From Curtobacterium pusillum (GTDB taxonomy: Bacteria; Actinomycetota; Actinomycetes; Actinomycetales; Microbacteriaceae): a DNA stretch of 64,000 nucleotides. The stretch spans positions 2,294,001 through 2,358,000 of the forward strand of contig CP018783.1 of the NCBI GenBank assembly GCA_002025645.1. Direction: 5' to 3'. The position numbers and the translations under genes are program-made. The notes beneath the pieces are model-generated. The model was not told the origin of the DNA and made no database searches. It saw nothing but the letters and a program-made list of their open reading frames with translations. Each line of letters starts with the position of its first letter. Within the stretch, counting starts at the first letter, position 1. Of this stretch, positions 52,291 to 59,779 are shown in pieces.

Positions 52291-53534
52291 GCTCCCAGTG
52301 TGCCCGCGCCGTCGACCTCGAGGTGCGCGTGGTCGGGCAGGTCGATCGCGTCCGCCGGCGGGGTGAAGAACCGGTCGCCGAGCCGTCCGATCAGCGGGGT
52401 GGAGGCGATCCGGACCGCCGCCCCGAACGCCGCGATGCCGAGCCGGGACTTCGGGTTCGCGACGCGCGGGGTGCCCGGCGGCAGCTGCTGCGCCTGCGTG
52501 ACGTACGGGCGCATGATCCGCTCGTACCCACGGAGGGCGTCCCGGTGGTCGACGTGCGCGGCGAGTTCGCCGGCGAGCACGTAGGCGCCGGTGAGGGACA
52601 GGCTCGTACCCATCCCGCTGACCGGGGAGGCGCAGTACGCCGCGTCGCCGACCAGGGCCACGCGGCCGTCCGACCACCGTGGCGCGTGCACCTGGCCGAT
52701 CGACTCCGAGTACAGGTCGTCGGACCGGTCGAAGCCCTCGAGGACCCGACCTGCCTCCCACCCGGCATCGGCGAAGAGCGCGTGCAGGCGACGACGCTGG
52801 GCGTCGAGGTCTCGGCGCTCCGATCCCGCCCGTTCGCGCTTCCGGTCCGTCACGATCGACATCGCCGCGCGGATCGTGCCGTGGGCGTCCGGTCGGAGCG
52901 TGATCGACCGACCGCCCGGGGCGTTGTACCAGCGCCACCAGTCGTCGTCGGCGGCGGTCCGGGGGATCGTGCCGTAGGTGGTCTCGAGACCGAGTGACCG
53001 GATCTCGGGCTCGTCGCCGAACACCAGCCGCCGGGTGCTCGACCCGATGCCGTCCGCGGCGACGACCAGGTCGAAGCGCTCGTCGGGGGCGGTCTCGAAC
53101 GACACCGTGACGCCGTCGTCGTCCTGGGCGATCCCCGTGATCCGGTCGCCGTAGCGGTACTCGGTGGTGTCGGTGGTCCGGTCGACGAGCAGGCGGGCCA
53201 GGTCGCCACGCAGGACCTCGAGCTCAGCGGTGGCCCCGCCCGAGTCGGAGGTGCCGGCCGGGAACTCGGCGACGGTCCCGCCGCGCGGGCCGACGAACCG
53301 CGTGCCGACCTCACCCGTCGTCGCCGCCCGGATGTCGTCCTCGATGCCCATGCGCCGTGCGACCTCGCGCCCGGCGCCGCGGACGTCGACGTTCTGGCCG
53401 CCGGTCCGGAGCGCCGGTGCACGCTCGACGACCACCGTCCGGTAGCCGTACCGGTGGAGCCAGTACGCCAGTGCGGGTCCGGCGATGCTCGCGCCGGAGA
53501 TCAGGACGCGTCCACGGTCGGTGCGCTGCATCAT
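52287..53534 (-). CDS. FAD-dependent monooxygenase
   Basis: A 415-residue flavin monooxygenase of the PHBH/TetX class. GxGxxG-like VLISGASIAGPALAYWL (residues 10-26), the DG motif VVAADGIGSSTRRLVF and the GD motif ALVGDAAYCASPVSGMGTSL are complete. It hydroxylates an aromatic or polyketide compound, using NAD(P)H. Two consecutive ATG codons begin the gene; the first is used. It faces the MarR gene at 53592 across a clear ATTACCAAT/ATTGGCAAT operator, so it is a de-repressed detoxification gene. Co-translated with the TmrB-like protein. Confidence 0.92.
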   Translation of the reverse strand: MMQRTDRGRVLISGASIAGPALAYWLHRYGYRTVVVERAPALRTGGQNVDVRGAGREVARRMGIEDDIRAATTGEVGTRFVGPRGGTVAEFPAGTSDSGGATAELEVLRGDLARLLVDRTTDTTEYRYGDRITGIAQDDDGVTVSFETAPDERFDLVVAADGIGSSTRRLVFGDEPEIRSLGLETTYGTIPRTAADDDWWRWYNAPGGRSITLRPDAHGTIRAAMSIVTDRKRERAGSERRDLDAQRRRLHALFADAGWEAGRVLEGFDRSDDLYSESIGQVHAPRWSDGRVALVGDAAYCASPVSGMGTSLSLTGAYVLAGELAAHVDHRDALRGYERIMRPYVTQAQQLPPGTPRVANPKSRLGIAAFGAAVRIASTPLIGRLGDRFFTPPADAIDLPDHAHLEVDGAGTLGA

Positions 53535-53548
53535 TCCTCAGATCCTTG

Positions 53549-53569
53549 ATTACCAATGAGATTGGCAAT
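53549..53569. promoter_or_regulatory. MarR operator of monooxygenase/MarR pair
   Basis: ATTACCAAT-GAG-ATTGGCAAT, a 21-bp inverted repeat with 8 of 9 pairs, midway between divergent starts at 53534 and 53592. AT-rich core typical of MarR sites. Confidence 0.8.
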
Positions 53570-53591
53570 GTACACGGCTACCATGGGAGCC

Positions 53592-54107
53592 GTGCCGCAC
53601 GAGGACCAGCCGGGCCAGCCCCGACGAGACCGCGACGACCGCCGCGACCGCGAGTCCGCCCGCCGCGACGGTCGGCCGCTCCCGGACGACGACATCCGTT
53701 CGCGTGTGCAGCAGGTCGCCGTCCGGCAGCAGCGGTTCGAGCGGCACCTGGCACGGGCGCTCGAGGTCGACGCGATGGGTCTCGAAGCGATGGACCACCT
53801 CATCGCGACCGGGCCGGCCACCCCGACCGAACTAGCGCACCGGCTCGAGATCTCGACCGCCGCGATGACGCTCGTGCTGAACCGGTTGGAGACCGCGGGG
53901 CACGTCCGCCGCGACCGCCACCCGAGCGACGGACGGAAGCTCGTGGTCACCGCTGCCGAACGCTCCTCGGACCGCGCGTACGACCTCGTGCTGCCGCTGA
54001 TCGACGGGATCGAGGACCTCGTGGCGGGCATGGACGCCGGCCAGCGGGCTGCCGTCGAGACATTCCTGGACCGGCTGATCGCGATCTACGACGACGCGAC
54101 CGGCTGA
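53592..54107 (+). CDS. MarR family transcriptional regulator
   Basis: A 171-residue MarR protein with an unusual N-terminal extension of about 40 charged residues (RRDRDDRRDRESARRDG). The wHTH is GLEAMDHLIATGPATPTELAHRLEISTAAMTLVLNRLETAGHVRRDRHPSDGRKL. I set the start at GTG 53592, preceded by TACCAT at 7 nt; ATG 53583 in frame lies inside that hexamer. It probably represses the divergent monooxygenase-TmrB operon. Its stop codon directly adjoins a composite palindromic repeat. Confidence 0.92.
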   Translation: MPHEDQPGQPRRDRDDRRDRESARRDGRPLPDDDIRSRVQQVAVRQQRFERHLARALEVDAMGLEAMDHLIATGPATPTELAHRLEISTAAMTLVLNRLETAGHVRRDRHPSDGRKLVVTAAERSSDRAYDLVLPLIDGIEDLVAGMDAGQRAAVETFLDRLIAIYDDATG

Positions 54108-54213
54108 CGGACTGGGCCCACGCCGCCGGTTCCGGCCCGACGCGCCAGCGGCGGACCGGCCGTGCCGGTGGGGAGAGGCGCGTTGCGGCGCCGCCACGCG
54201 CCTCCAGTCCGTC
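54106..54213. repeat. Composite palindromic element, copy B
   Basis: A 108-bp element beginning within the MarR stop codon and ending CCTCCAGTCCGTC. The first 73 nt match copy A at 19308 with three changes, including the full CGCCAGCGGCGGACCGGCCG stretch. The intergenic space up to 54262 holds nothing else. Confidence 0.75.
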
Positions 54214-54262
54214 GGTGGTCGCGACTACCGTTCGAGAGGTCACCACCGGAAGGGACCACCAG

Positions 54263-55057
54263 ATGCCGTCCATCGATGTCGCAGGCCACCGGATCGCGTA
54301 CGAGGCGTACGGCGATCCGCAGCAGCCACTGCTGGTCCTCGTGCACGGCCTGAACGGCGACGCGTCCACCGTCGCGCCGCTCGCAGCACGACTCGCGGAG
54401 CGCTTCCACGTCGTGACGCCCGACGCGCTCGGACACGGCCGCTCCGACCACCCGGCGTCCTTCACCATCGACGACCAGGGTCGCGTGCTGAACGCCCTCG
54501 TCGCGGCACTCGGACGGTCCAGCGCGACCCTCGCGGGCATCTCGATGGGCTCGTACCTCGTCGCGCAGGCCGCGATCCTCGAGCCCGCGCGCACCGACCG
54601 ACTCGTCCTCGTCGTGAGCAAGGCGCACGGCACGACGTCCTCGTCGGCCGCGTTCGCCGCACGCCGCGGGGTCGACCTCGCGACCCTCGACCCCGAGGCC
54701 GCGATGGCCCTGCTCGCCGAAGCGCTCTGGTCTCCGGACACCCCTGCCGATCGCCGCGCGGAACTGCTCGGCTCGATGGCGGGGGAGCAGGTGCAGCTCA
54801 CGCCGGACGAACAGGCACGGGTCGAACGATCCCTGGCCGGCTTCGACCTGCGACCCGGTCTCGGCCGGGTCACCGCACCCGCACTCGTGGTCTCCGGTGC
54901 GAGCGACGGGTTGAACCCACCCGAACTCGGCCGGGAACTCGCGGATCACCTACCGAACGCACGGTTCGAGGTCTACGAGCACTCCGGGCACATGCTCGCC
55001 TACGAGGAGACCGACCGGCTCGTCGACGACGTCCTGTCCTTCACCGCGGTCGACTGA
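54263..55057 (+). CDS. Alpha/beta hydrolase
   Basis: A 264-residue alpha/beta-hydrolase: VLVHGLNGD oxyanion stretch, nucleophile GISMGS with S94, acid and His near the end (YEHSGHM). It resembles 3-oxoadipate enol-lactonase or epoxide hydrolase-like proteins. GGAAGGGA precedes the ATG. It is followed directly by the TauE/SafE gene, whose GTG touches its stop. Confidence 0.92.
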   Translation: MPSIDVAGHRIAYEAYGDPQQPLLVLVHGLNGDASTVAPLAARLAERFHVVTPDALGHGRSDHPASFTIDDQGRVLNALVAALGRSSATLAGISMGSYLVAQAAILEPARTDRLVLVVSKAHGTTSSSAAFAARRGVDLATLDPEAAMALLAEALWSPDTPADRRAELLGSMAGEQVQLTPDEQARVERSLAGFDLRPGLGRVTAPALVVSGASDGLNPPELGRELADHLPNARFEVYEHSGHMLAYEETDRLVDDVLSFTAVD

Positions 55058-55801
55058 GTGCCGGAGGCACTGTTCCTCGTCGCAGCCGGGGTCGTCGCGG
55101 GGATCATCGGCACCGCCGGCGGCATCACCTCCCTCGTCGCGTACCCGGCGCTGCTCGCGGTCGGCATCCCGCCCCTGGCCGCGAACGTCACGAACTCCGT
55201 GGCGCTGATCGGCTCCGGACTGAGTTCGGCGCTCCGAGCCGGCCCGGACGTCGTCGGCCACGGGCGAACCATCCGCGCCTGGTTGCCGGCGTCGGTCGCG
55301 CTCTCGCTCGCGGGAGCCGCACTGCTCGTCGTCACCCCCGGCGAGGTCTTCGACCGGATCGTGCCGTTCCTCGTCGCCGCCGGGTCGCTCGTCCTCCTGC
55401 TGCAGCCGGCGATCACCCGGTGGCAGACCGCACGAGGGCGTGCACTCTCCCGTCCGGTCGTCGGGGCTGCCGGGGCCGGCGTCGCGGTCTACAACGGGTA
55501 CTTCGGCGCGGGGTCGGGCATCCTGCTCATCGCCCTGCTGCTCCTGACGACCGAGCCCGTCCTGCACCGGGCGAACGCGCTGAAGAACGTCATCCTGGTC
55601 GCGGCGGACATCCTGCCGGCGGTGCTGTTCGCGGTGCTCGGGGCGGTCGTGTGGCACGCTGCCGTCGCGCTCGGGATCGGGGCCGTAATCGGCGGGCTGA
55701 TCGGGCCGTCGGTGGCGCGGCGGGTGCCGGCCGCGGTGCTCCGGGTGCTCATCGCGGGCTGCGGGTTCGTGCTGGCGGTGTACTTGTTCGTGACGGCGTG
55801 A
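55058..55801 (+). CDS. TauE/SafE family membrane transporter
   Basis: A 247-residue permease of the sulfite exporter TauE/SafE family, with eight hydrophobic segments in two repeats. Family parts are GIIGTAGGITSLVAYPALLAVGIPPLAANVTNSVAL near the start and AVYNGYFGAGSGILLIALLLL in the second half. It exports or imports sulfite, sulfoacetate or organic acids. It is probably in one transcript with the hydrolase. The 18 nt to the next convergent gene contain nothing. Confidence 0.92.
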   Translation: MPEALFLVAAGVVAGIIGTAGGITSLVAYPALLAVGIPPLAANVTNSVALIGSGLSSALRAGPDVVGHGRTIRAWLPASVALSLAGAALLVVTPGEVFDRIVPFLVAAGSLVLLLQPAITRWQTARGRALSRPVVGAAGAGVAVYNGYFGAGSGILLIALLLLTTEPVLHRANALKNVILVAADILPAVLFAVLGAVVWHAAVALGIGAVIGGLIGPSVARRVPAAVLRVLIAGCGFVLAVYLFVTA

Positions 55802-55819
55802 CCCGTCAGACCCGCGTGA

Positions 55820-56668
55820 TCACGCTCCCGGGCTCTCGTAGTGCCGCGACTGCCGCATGAAGAACGCCCACCCGGCCCACAGCAGCAGTGGCCCGGCGAG
55901 CGGTGCCGCAGCCGCGAACCACACCGGGACGAGCAGCTCCGCGGTCTTGCCGAGCACGACCGTCGCGGGCAGGTACGCCACGAAGGCCAGCGGCAGCGCG
56001 AAGGTGAGCGCGACGATCCCGGCAGTCCCGAACACCGGGAGCGGGTAGGCGCCGAAGTCCGTGAACATGTTGTCGACCGTGACCTTGACGTTCCGCGTGG
56101 AGCCGAGGCGGAACGAGAACGCCGACAGCCCGATCTGCAGTCCGGCCTCGACGAGACCGCCGCCGATCACCGCCGCGACCGTGAGCACCACGAGCCACGG
56201 CGTCCAGTCGACCGGCGCGAGCGTCACCGCGGTCACGAGGATGCCGAGCCCGAGGGCGAGATCGCCGAAGGTCCCGAGGTTGAACGCCCTGGTGAGCAGC
56301 TGCACGAGCGGGTGCACCGGCCGCAGCAGGTAGCGGTCGTACTCGCCGAGCCGGACGGCCAGGTCCGTGTACTGGTGCTGCCCGAACAGGCAGGTGTCGA
56401 CGCCGTGGGCCGTCAGCCGCAGGCCGTACAGGAACGCGATCTGCGCCGTCGACCAACCCGCGATCACCCCGAATCGGTCGAGGAGCACGCCGATGAACAG
56501 CAGCTGCGTTCCCTGGAGCGCCGCGCTGCCCAGGATCATCAGGACGAGGTTGCCCCGGTAGATGATGCTCGAGCGGACCGCCGTCCGCATCAGGATCCAC
56601 CACTGGTGGACCCAGCCTGGAGGCACGGGTCGGCTTGCCGGGACCACCGTCGCGTCCGCCTCAGCCAC
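55820..56668 (-). CDS. ABC-2 type exporter permease, second subunit
   Basis: A 282-residue membrane protein of the ABC-2/DUF990 group that pairs with a partner permease. Six hydrophobic segments are present; marker parts are SIIYRGNLVLMILGSAALQGTQLLFIGVL, RLGEYDRYLLRPVHPLVQLL and GTAGIVALTFALPLAFVAYLPA. Its GTG start lies 8 nt inside the end of the other permease gene. This three-gene set is like Sll0489/viologen-type exporters. Substrate unknown. Confidence 0.92.
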   Translation of the reverse strand: MAEADATVVPASRPVPPGWVHQWWILMRTAVRSSIIYRGNLVLMILGSAALQGTQLLFIGVLLDRFGVIAGWSTAQIAFLYGLRLTAHGVDTCLFGQHQYTDLAVRLGEYDRYLLRPVHPLVQLLTRAFNLGTFGDLALGLGILVTAVTLAPVDWTPWLVVLTVAAVIGGGLVEAGLQIGLSAFSFRLGSTRNVKVTVDNMFTDFGAYPLPVFGTAGIVALTFALPLAFVAYLPATVVLGKTAELLVPVWFAAAAPLAGPLLLWAGWAFFMRQSRHYESPGA

Positions 56669-57497
56669 CGTTGATCACCGTCCTCCGCAGGGCGCGCAAC
56701 CAGATCAGGTGGGCGGCGCACGCGAGCACCACGATCCACCCGACCTGCAGCGCGAGTGCACCGACCACGTTCCATCCGGCGTCCCGGTCGAACCAGATCG
56801 ACAGCGGCGTGAAGATCTGCGCGCTGAACGGCAGCGCCCGGAGCACCCCGGCGAGCCCGTCCGGCATGAACCACAGCGGGATGAGCGACCCCGAGCAGAA
56901 CGCTGCCGCCATGTTGTAGACCAGGTAGGCGCCGCCGACCTCGGTGGTCCAGAACGCCGTCAACCCGACGATGAGGTTGCACTGGATCGCGATGACGAGC
57001 CCGAGCAGCGAGCTCACGGCGAACGCGACCGTCTGCCACGCCGTGCTCGGCCCCGGGACGGCTCCGAGGGCGAGCGCCAGGGCAAGGCCGACCACCGCCT
57101 TCGGGATCGACGCGAGCGTGGTGCCGAGCTGGTCAGCCGTGGACTGGGTGATCAGGCTGACGGGACGCATGATGTCGAACACGACGTTGCCGGTGCGGAC
57201 GCGGTCACGAAGGGACGAGAACTGGAACGGCTGCATCGCGGCCGCGAACAGGGCACCGAGGACGGCGTAGCCGACGGCGTCCTCGCGTGCGATCCCGCTC
57301 ACCGTGGTCCGGTCGCCGTACACCGCCTGCCAGACCAGCAGCACGAGGACGACCCGGAGCAGGGTGCTGACGATCCCCACGAACAGGTCGGTCCGGAACA
57401 CCAGCACGGACCGGGTGCCCTGGCGGACCAGGGCCACGCGGAGCGCCAGCGCTTCGCCGAAGGACCGCCGGCCCGCCAGGTCGACTTCAGCCGACAT
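56661..57497 (-). CDS. ABC-2 type exporter permease, first subunit
   Basis: A 278-residue membrane protein with six hydrophobic segments. It begins with SVLVFRTDLFVGIVSTLLRVVLVLLVWQAVYG and has RVRTGNVVFDIMRPVSLITQ, which is homologous to the RLGEYDRYLLRP region of its partner. The ATG lies inside the ATPase gene end, so coupling is expected. Ends in NGG close to the start of the next gene. Confidence 0.92.
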   Translation of the reverse strand: MSAEVDLAGRRSFGEALALRVALVRQGTRSVLVFRTDLFVGIVSTLLRVVLVLLVWQAVYGDRTTVSGIAREDAVGYAVLGALFAAAMQPFQFSSLRDRVRTGNVVFDIMRPVSLITQSTADQLGTTLASIPKAVVGLALALALGAVPGPSTAWQTVAFAVSSLLGLVIAIQCNLIVGLTAFWTTEVGGAYLVYNMAAAFCSGSLIPLWFMPDGLAGVLRALPFSAQIFTPLSIWFDRDAGWNVVGALALQVGWIVVLACAAHLIWLRALRRTVINGG

Positions 57498-58497
57498 GCC
57501 GGACCTCGCGCGCCGTGTAGATCTCGGTGATGACCTCCTCGAGCTCCGGCTCGCGGACGGTGAGGTCGGCCACCGGCAGTGTCGCCGTCGTCCGCGAGAT
57601 CGCCTCGGACGTCGACACGACCCCGGGGTCGAAGCGGAGGTCGAGCAGCGTCGCCTCGTGGTGCGCACGGGTGCCGGCGTGGTGGACGTCGTCGATGCTC
57701 CAGCCGTGCGGCTCGGGTTCGGAGAGCTCGACGGTCAACGTACGGTGCGGGAGGTACGTCCGTCGGAGCGCCCCGAGGTCGCCGTCGAACAGGGTCCGGC
57801 CGTCGTCGATGATCACCACCCGGTCGCAGAGCTGCTCGACGTCGCCGATGTCGTGCGTGGTCAGCAGTACCGTCGTGCCCGCGGTCCGGTTCCGCTCGCG
57901 GATGAACTCCCGGATCCGGGCCTTCGCCACGACGTCGAGCCCGACCGTCGGTTCGTCGAGGTACAGCACGGGCGGCTCGTGCAGCATCGCCGCGACGAGG
58001 TCCCCGCGCATCCGCTGTCCGAGCGACAGGTTCCGGGCCGGACGGTCCAGGAAGGACCCCATGTCGAGCAGGTCCACGAACTCGTCGAGCGTCCGACGGT
58101 ACGCGACCGGTCCGACCCCGTAGAGCTTGGCGAGGACGTCGAAGGAGTCGCGTAGCGGCAGGTCGAGCCAGAGCTGCGTCCGCTGCCCGAACACGGCGCC
58201 GATCGTCCTGGCGTTGGCCGACCGGTCACGCCAGGGCACGATCCCGTTCACCGTGACAGTGCCGCTCGTGGGGACGAGCACTCCGGTGAGCATCTTGATC
58301 GTGGTGGACTTCCCGGCGCCGTTCGGCCCGAGGTACCCGACGATCTCCCCGGGTTCGATGCGCAGGGACACCCCGTCCACCGCGCGGTTCGTCACCCGCT
58401 TCGTGCTGAAGAGACTCCGGACCCCGGCGAACGCCCCCTCGGTGCGCACGGGTCGTGAGAACTCCTTGACGAGGTCATCGGCGACGATGAGCGACAC
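57487..58497 (-). CDS. ABC exporter ATP-binding protein of ABC-2 set
   Basis: A 336-residue ATPase. Walker A GPNGAGKST is at 57-65, preceded by a long N-terminal part with FSTKRVTNRAVDGVSL; signature LSLGQRMRGDL and Walker B VLYLDEPTVGLDVV, then LLTTHDIGDVEQL. The C-terminal 80 residues resemble a DrrA-like regulatory domain. The FSTKR-type start is a mark of the ATPase subfamily paired with two DUF990-like permeases. AGGGGGAAG precedes the GTG start; the upstream space 58498-58616 shows no gene. Confidence 0.95.
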   Translation of the reverse strand: MSLIVADDLVKEFSRPVRTEGAFAGVRSLFSTKRVTNRAVDGVSLRIEPGEIVGYLGPNGAGKSTTIKMLTGVLVPTSGTVTVNGIVPWRDRSANARTIGAVFGQRTQLWLDLPLRDSFDVLAKLYGVGPVAYRRTLDEFVDLLDMGSFLDRPARNLSLGQRMRGDLVAAMLHEPPVLYLDEPTVGLDVVAKARIREFIRERNRTAGTTVLLTTHDIGDVEQLCDRVVIIDDGRTLFDGDLGALRRTYLPHRTLTVELSEPEPHGWSIDDVHHAGTRAHHEATLLDLRFDPGVVSTSEAISRTTATLPVADLTVREPELEEVITEIYTAREVRHVG

Positions 58498-58616
58498 GCT
58501 GGCTTCCCCCTGGTCGGCCGTCTCCCGCTCCGTCGCGGGGACTCGAGCTGCGCCCGAACCTCCACACTACCCAGCCGTCGGACGACGGCAACCCGTTGCC
58601 GGCACCGTGCCGGGCG

Positions 58617-58850
58617 TCAGCGCCCCTCGTACCGCCCGCGCCCGTGTCGCCGGTCCGAGACCGCGACGAACATCCAGAGCACCCCGATGACGAGCCAGAC
58701 CCCGCCCACGATCCAGCGCCAGACCCCGTCCCCACCGACTGCGAGGACGATCCACGCGACGCCGATCACGATCCAGACGACGGCCTGCCAGATCCACGGC
58801 CGCCCGACGATGGATCGCCAGAGGGCCTGTGCGTCAGCGTCGTCGCTCAT
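58617..58850 (-). CDS. Small two-span membrane protein
   Basis: A 77-residue protein with two Trp-rich hydrophobic segments (IWQAVVWIVIGVAWIVLAV and GVWRWIVGGVWLVIGVLWMFVAV). Unknown function; similar ones occur in Actinobacteria. TAGCCT ends 6 nt before the ATG and itself overlaps the stop codon of the next upstream gene, giving an internal leaderless promoter. Confidence 0.65.
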   Translation of the reverse strand: MSDDADAQALWRSIVGRPWIWQAVVWIVIGVAWIVLAVGGDGVWRWIVGGVWLVIGVLWMFVAVSDRRHGRGRYEGR

Positions 58851-58859
58851 GGGGCCAGG

Positions 58860-59744
58860 CTAACCCCGGAGCCGCCGGCCTGCCTCGTCCTCGAGCCACC
58901 GCACCGCGAGCAGCTCCCCGAGTTCGGGGCCGTACCGCGCCAGCGCCGCCCGGTGCACCGCGGCCGAGGCACCGAGCACCGGCATCGGCGTGCCCGTGTC
59001 CGTGCCGAGCGCCGCGACGGTGTCGAGCTCCTCGACGACCCGGTCGATCCCGAACGTGGCGAAGGGGTCGCCGTCGAGCATCGGGCCGAGGTGCCGGTCC
59101 GCGAAGACGCTGCCGCCGGCGCTGTCGCGCAGCAGGGCGGCGAGCGCCGGGGGTTCGATGCCGAGGGATCGCCCGAGCAGCAGCGCTTCGCTCGTCGCGA
59201 CGGCGATGGCGAACCAGAGGGCGTTCGCGAGCAACTTCGCGGTCTGGGCGTCACCGGGTCGCGGTCCGGCGTCGCGCACGGTCCCGCCGATCGCCAGGTG
59301 CTGCAGGAGCGGCGCCGCGGCGGTCTTCGCCGACGGGGGACCGCCGGCGAAGAACGTCAGTGCACGCCGCTCGGCGTCGAGCGGCGATCCGGCGATCGGA
59401 GCGCTGACCACCTGCACGCCGAGCGCCTCGACTGCCGCCGCGAGCCGGTCCGACACCCGCGGGTCGCCGGACGTCATGTCGATCCAGAGGGCGTCAGGGC
59501 GCAGGAGCGCGGCGGACGCCATCACCGCCTCGAGTTCCCGCGGTCCGGGGAGCACCGTGACGAGGGTCGTCGCGGAACGGAAGACCTCGTCGACGTCGTC
59601 CGTCCACCGTGCTCCGGTCGCCCGGACGGCATCGGCCCGGGTTGGGTCGGCGTCGTGTGCCACCACCGGCGCGACGGCCAGCAGGTGCGGGAGCAGCGCG
59701 CCGCCCATCCGCCCCACGCCGACGAGCCCGATGGTGGTGTGCAT
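58860..59744 (-). CDS. NAD(P)-dependent oxidoreductase (beta-hydroxyacid dehydrogenase family)
   Basis: A 294-residue enzyme of the 3-hydroxyisobutyrate/6-phosphogluconate-dehydrogenase-like family. IGLVGVGRMGGALLPHLL is the dinucleotide motif (residues 5-22), MTSGDP is the substrate region replacing the usual DxST, and AKLLANALWFAIAVATSEALLLGRSLG holds the catalytic Lys and Asn. Related imine reductases have a replaced Lys; here Lys is present. Substrate unknown. Upstream is the GMC oxidoreductase gene in the same orientation, 35 nt away. Confidence 0.92.
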   Translation of the reverse strand: MHTTIGLVGVGRMGGALLPHLLAVAPVVAHDADPTRADAVRATGARWTDDVDEVFRSATTLVTVLPGPRELEAVMASAALLRPDALWIDMTSGDPRVSDRLAAAVEALGVQVVSAPIAGSPLDAERRALTFFAGGPPSAKTAAAPLLQHLAIGGTVRDAGPRPGDAQTAKLLANALWFAIAVATSEALLLGRSLGIEPPALAALLRDSAGGSVFADRHLGPMLDGDPFATFGIDRVVEELDTVAALGTDTGTPMPVLGASAAVHRAALARYGPELGELLAVRWLEDEAGRRLRG

Positions 59745-59779
59745 CCGTCGACGCAACTCGGTTCGAGGGCGGAGGTCGC

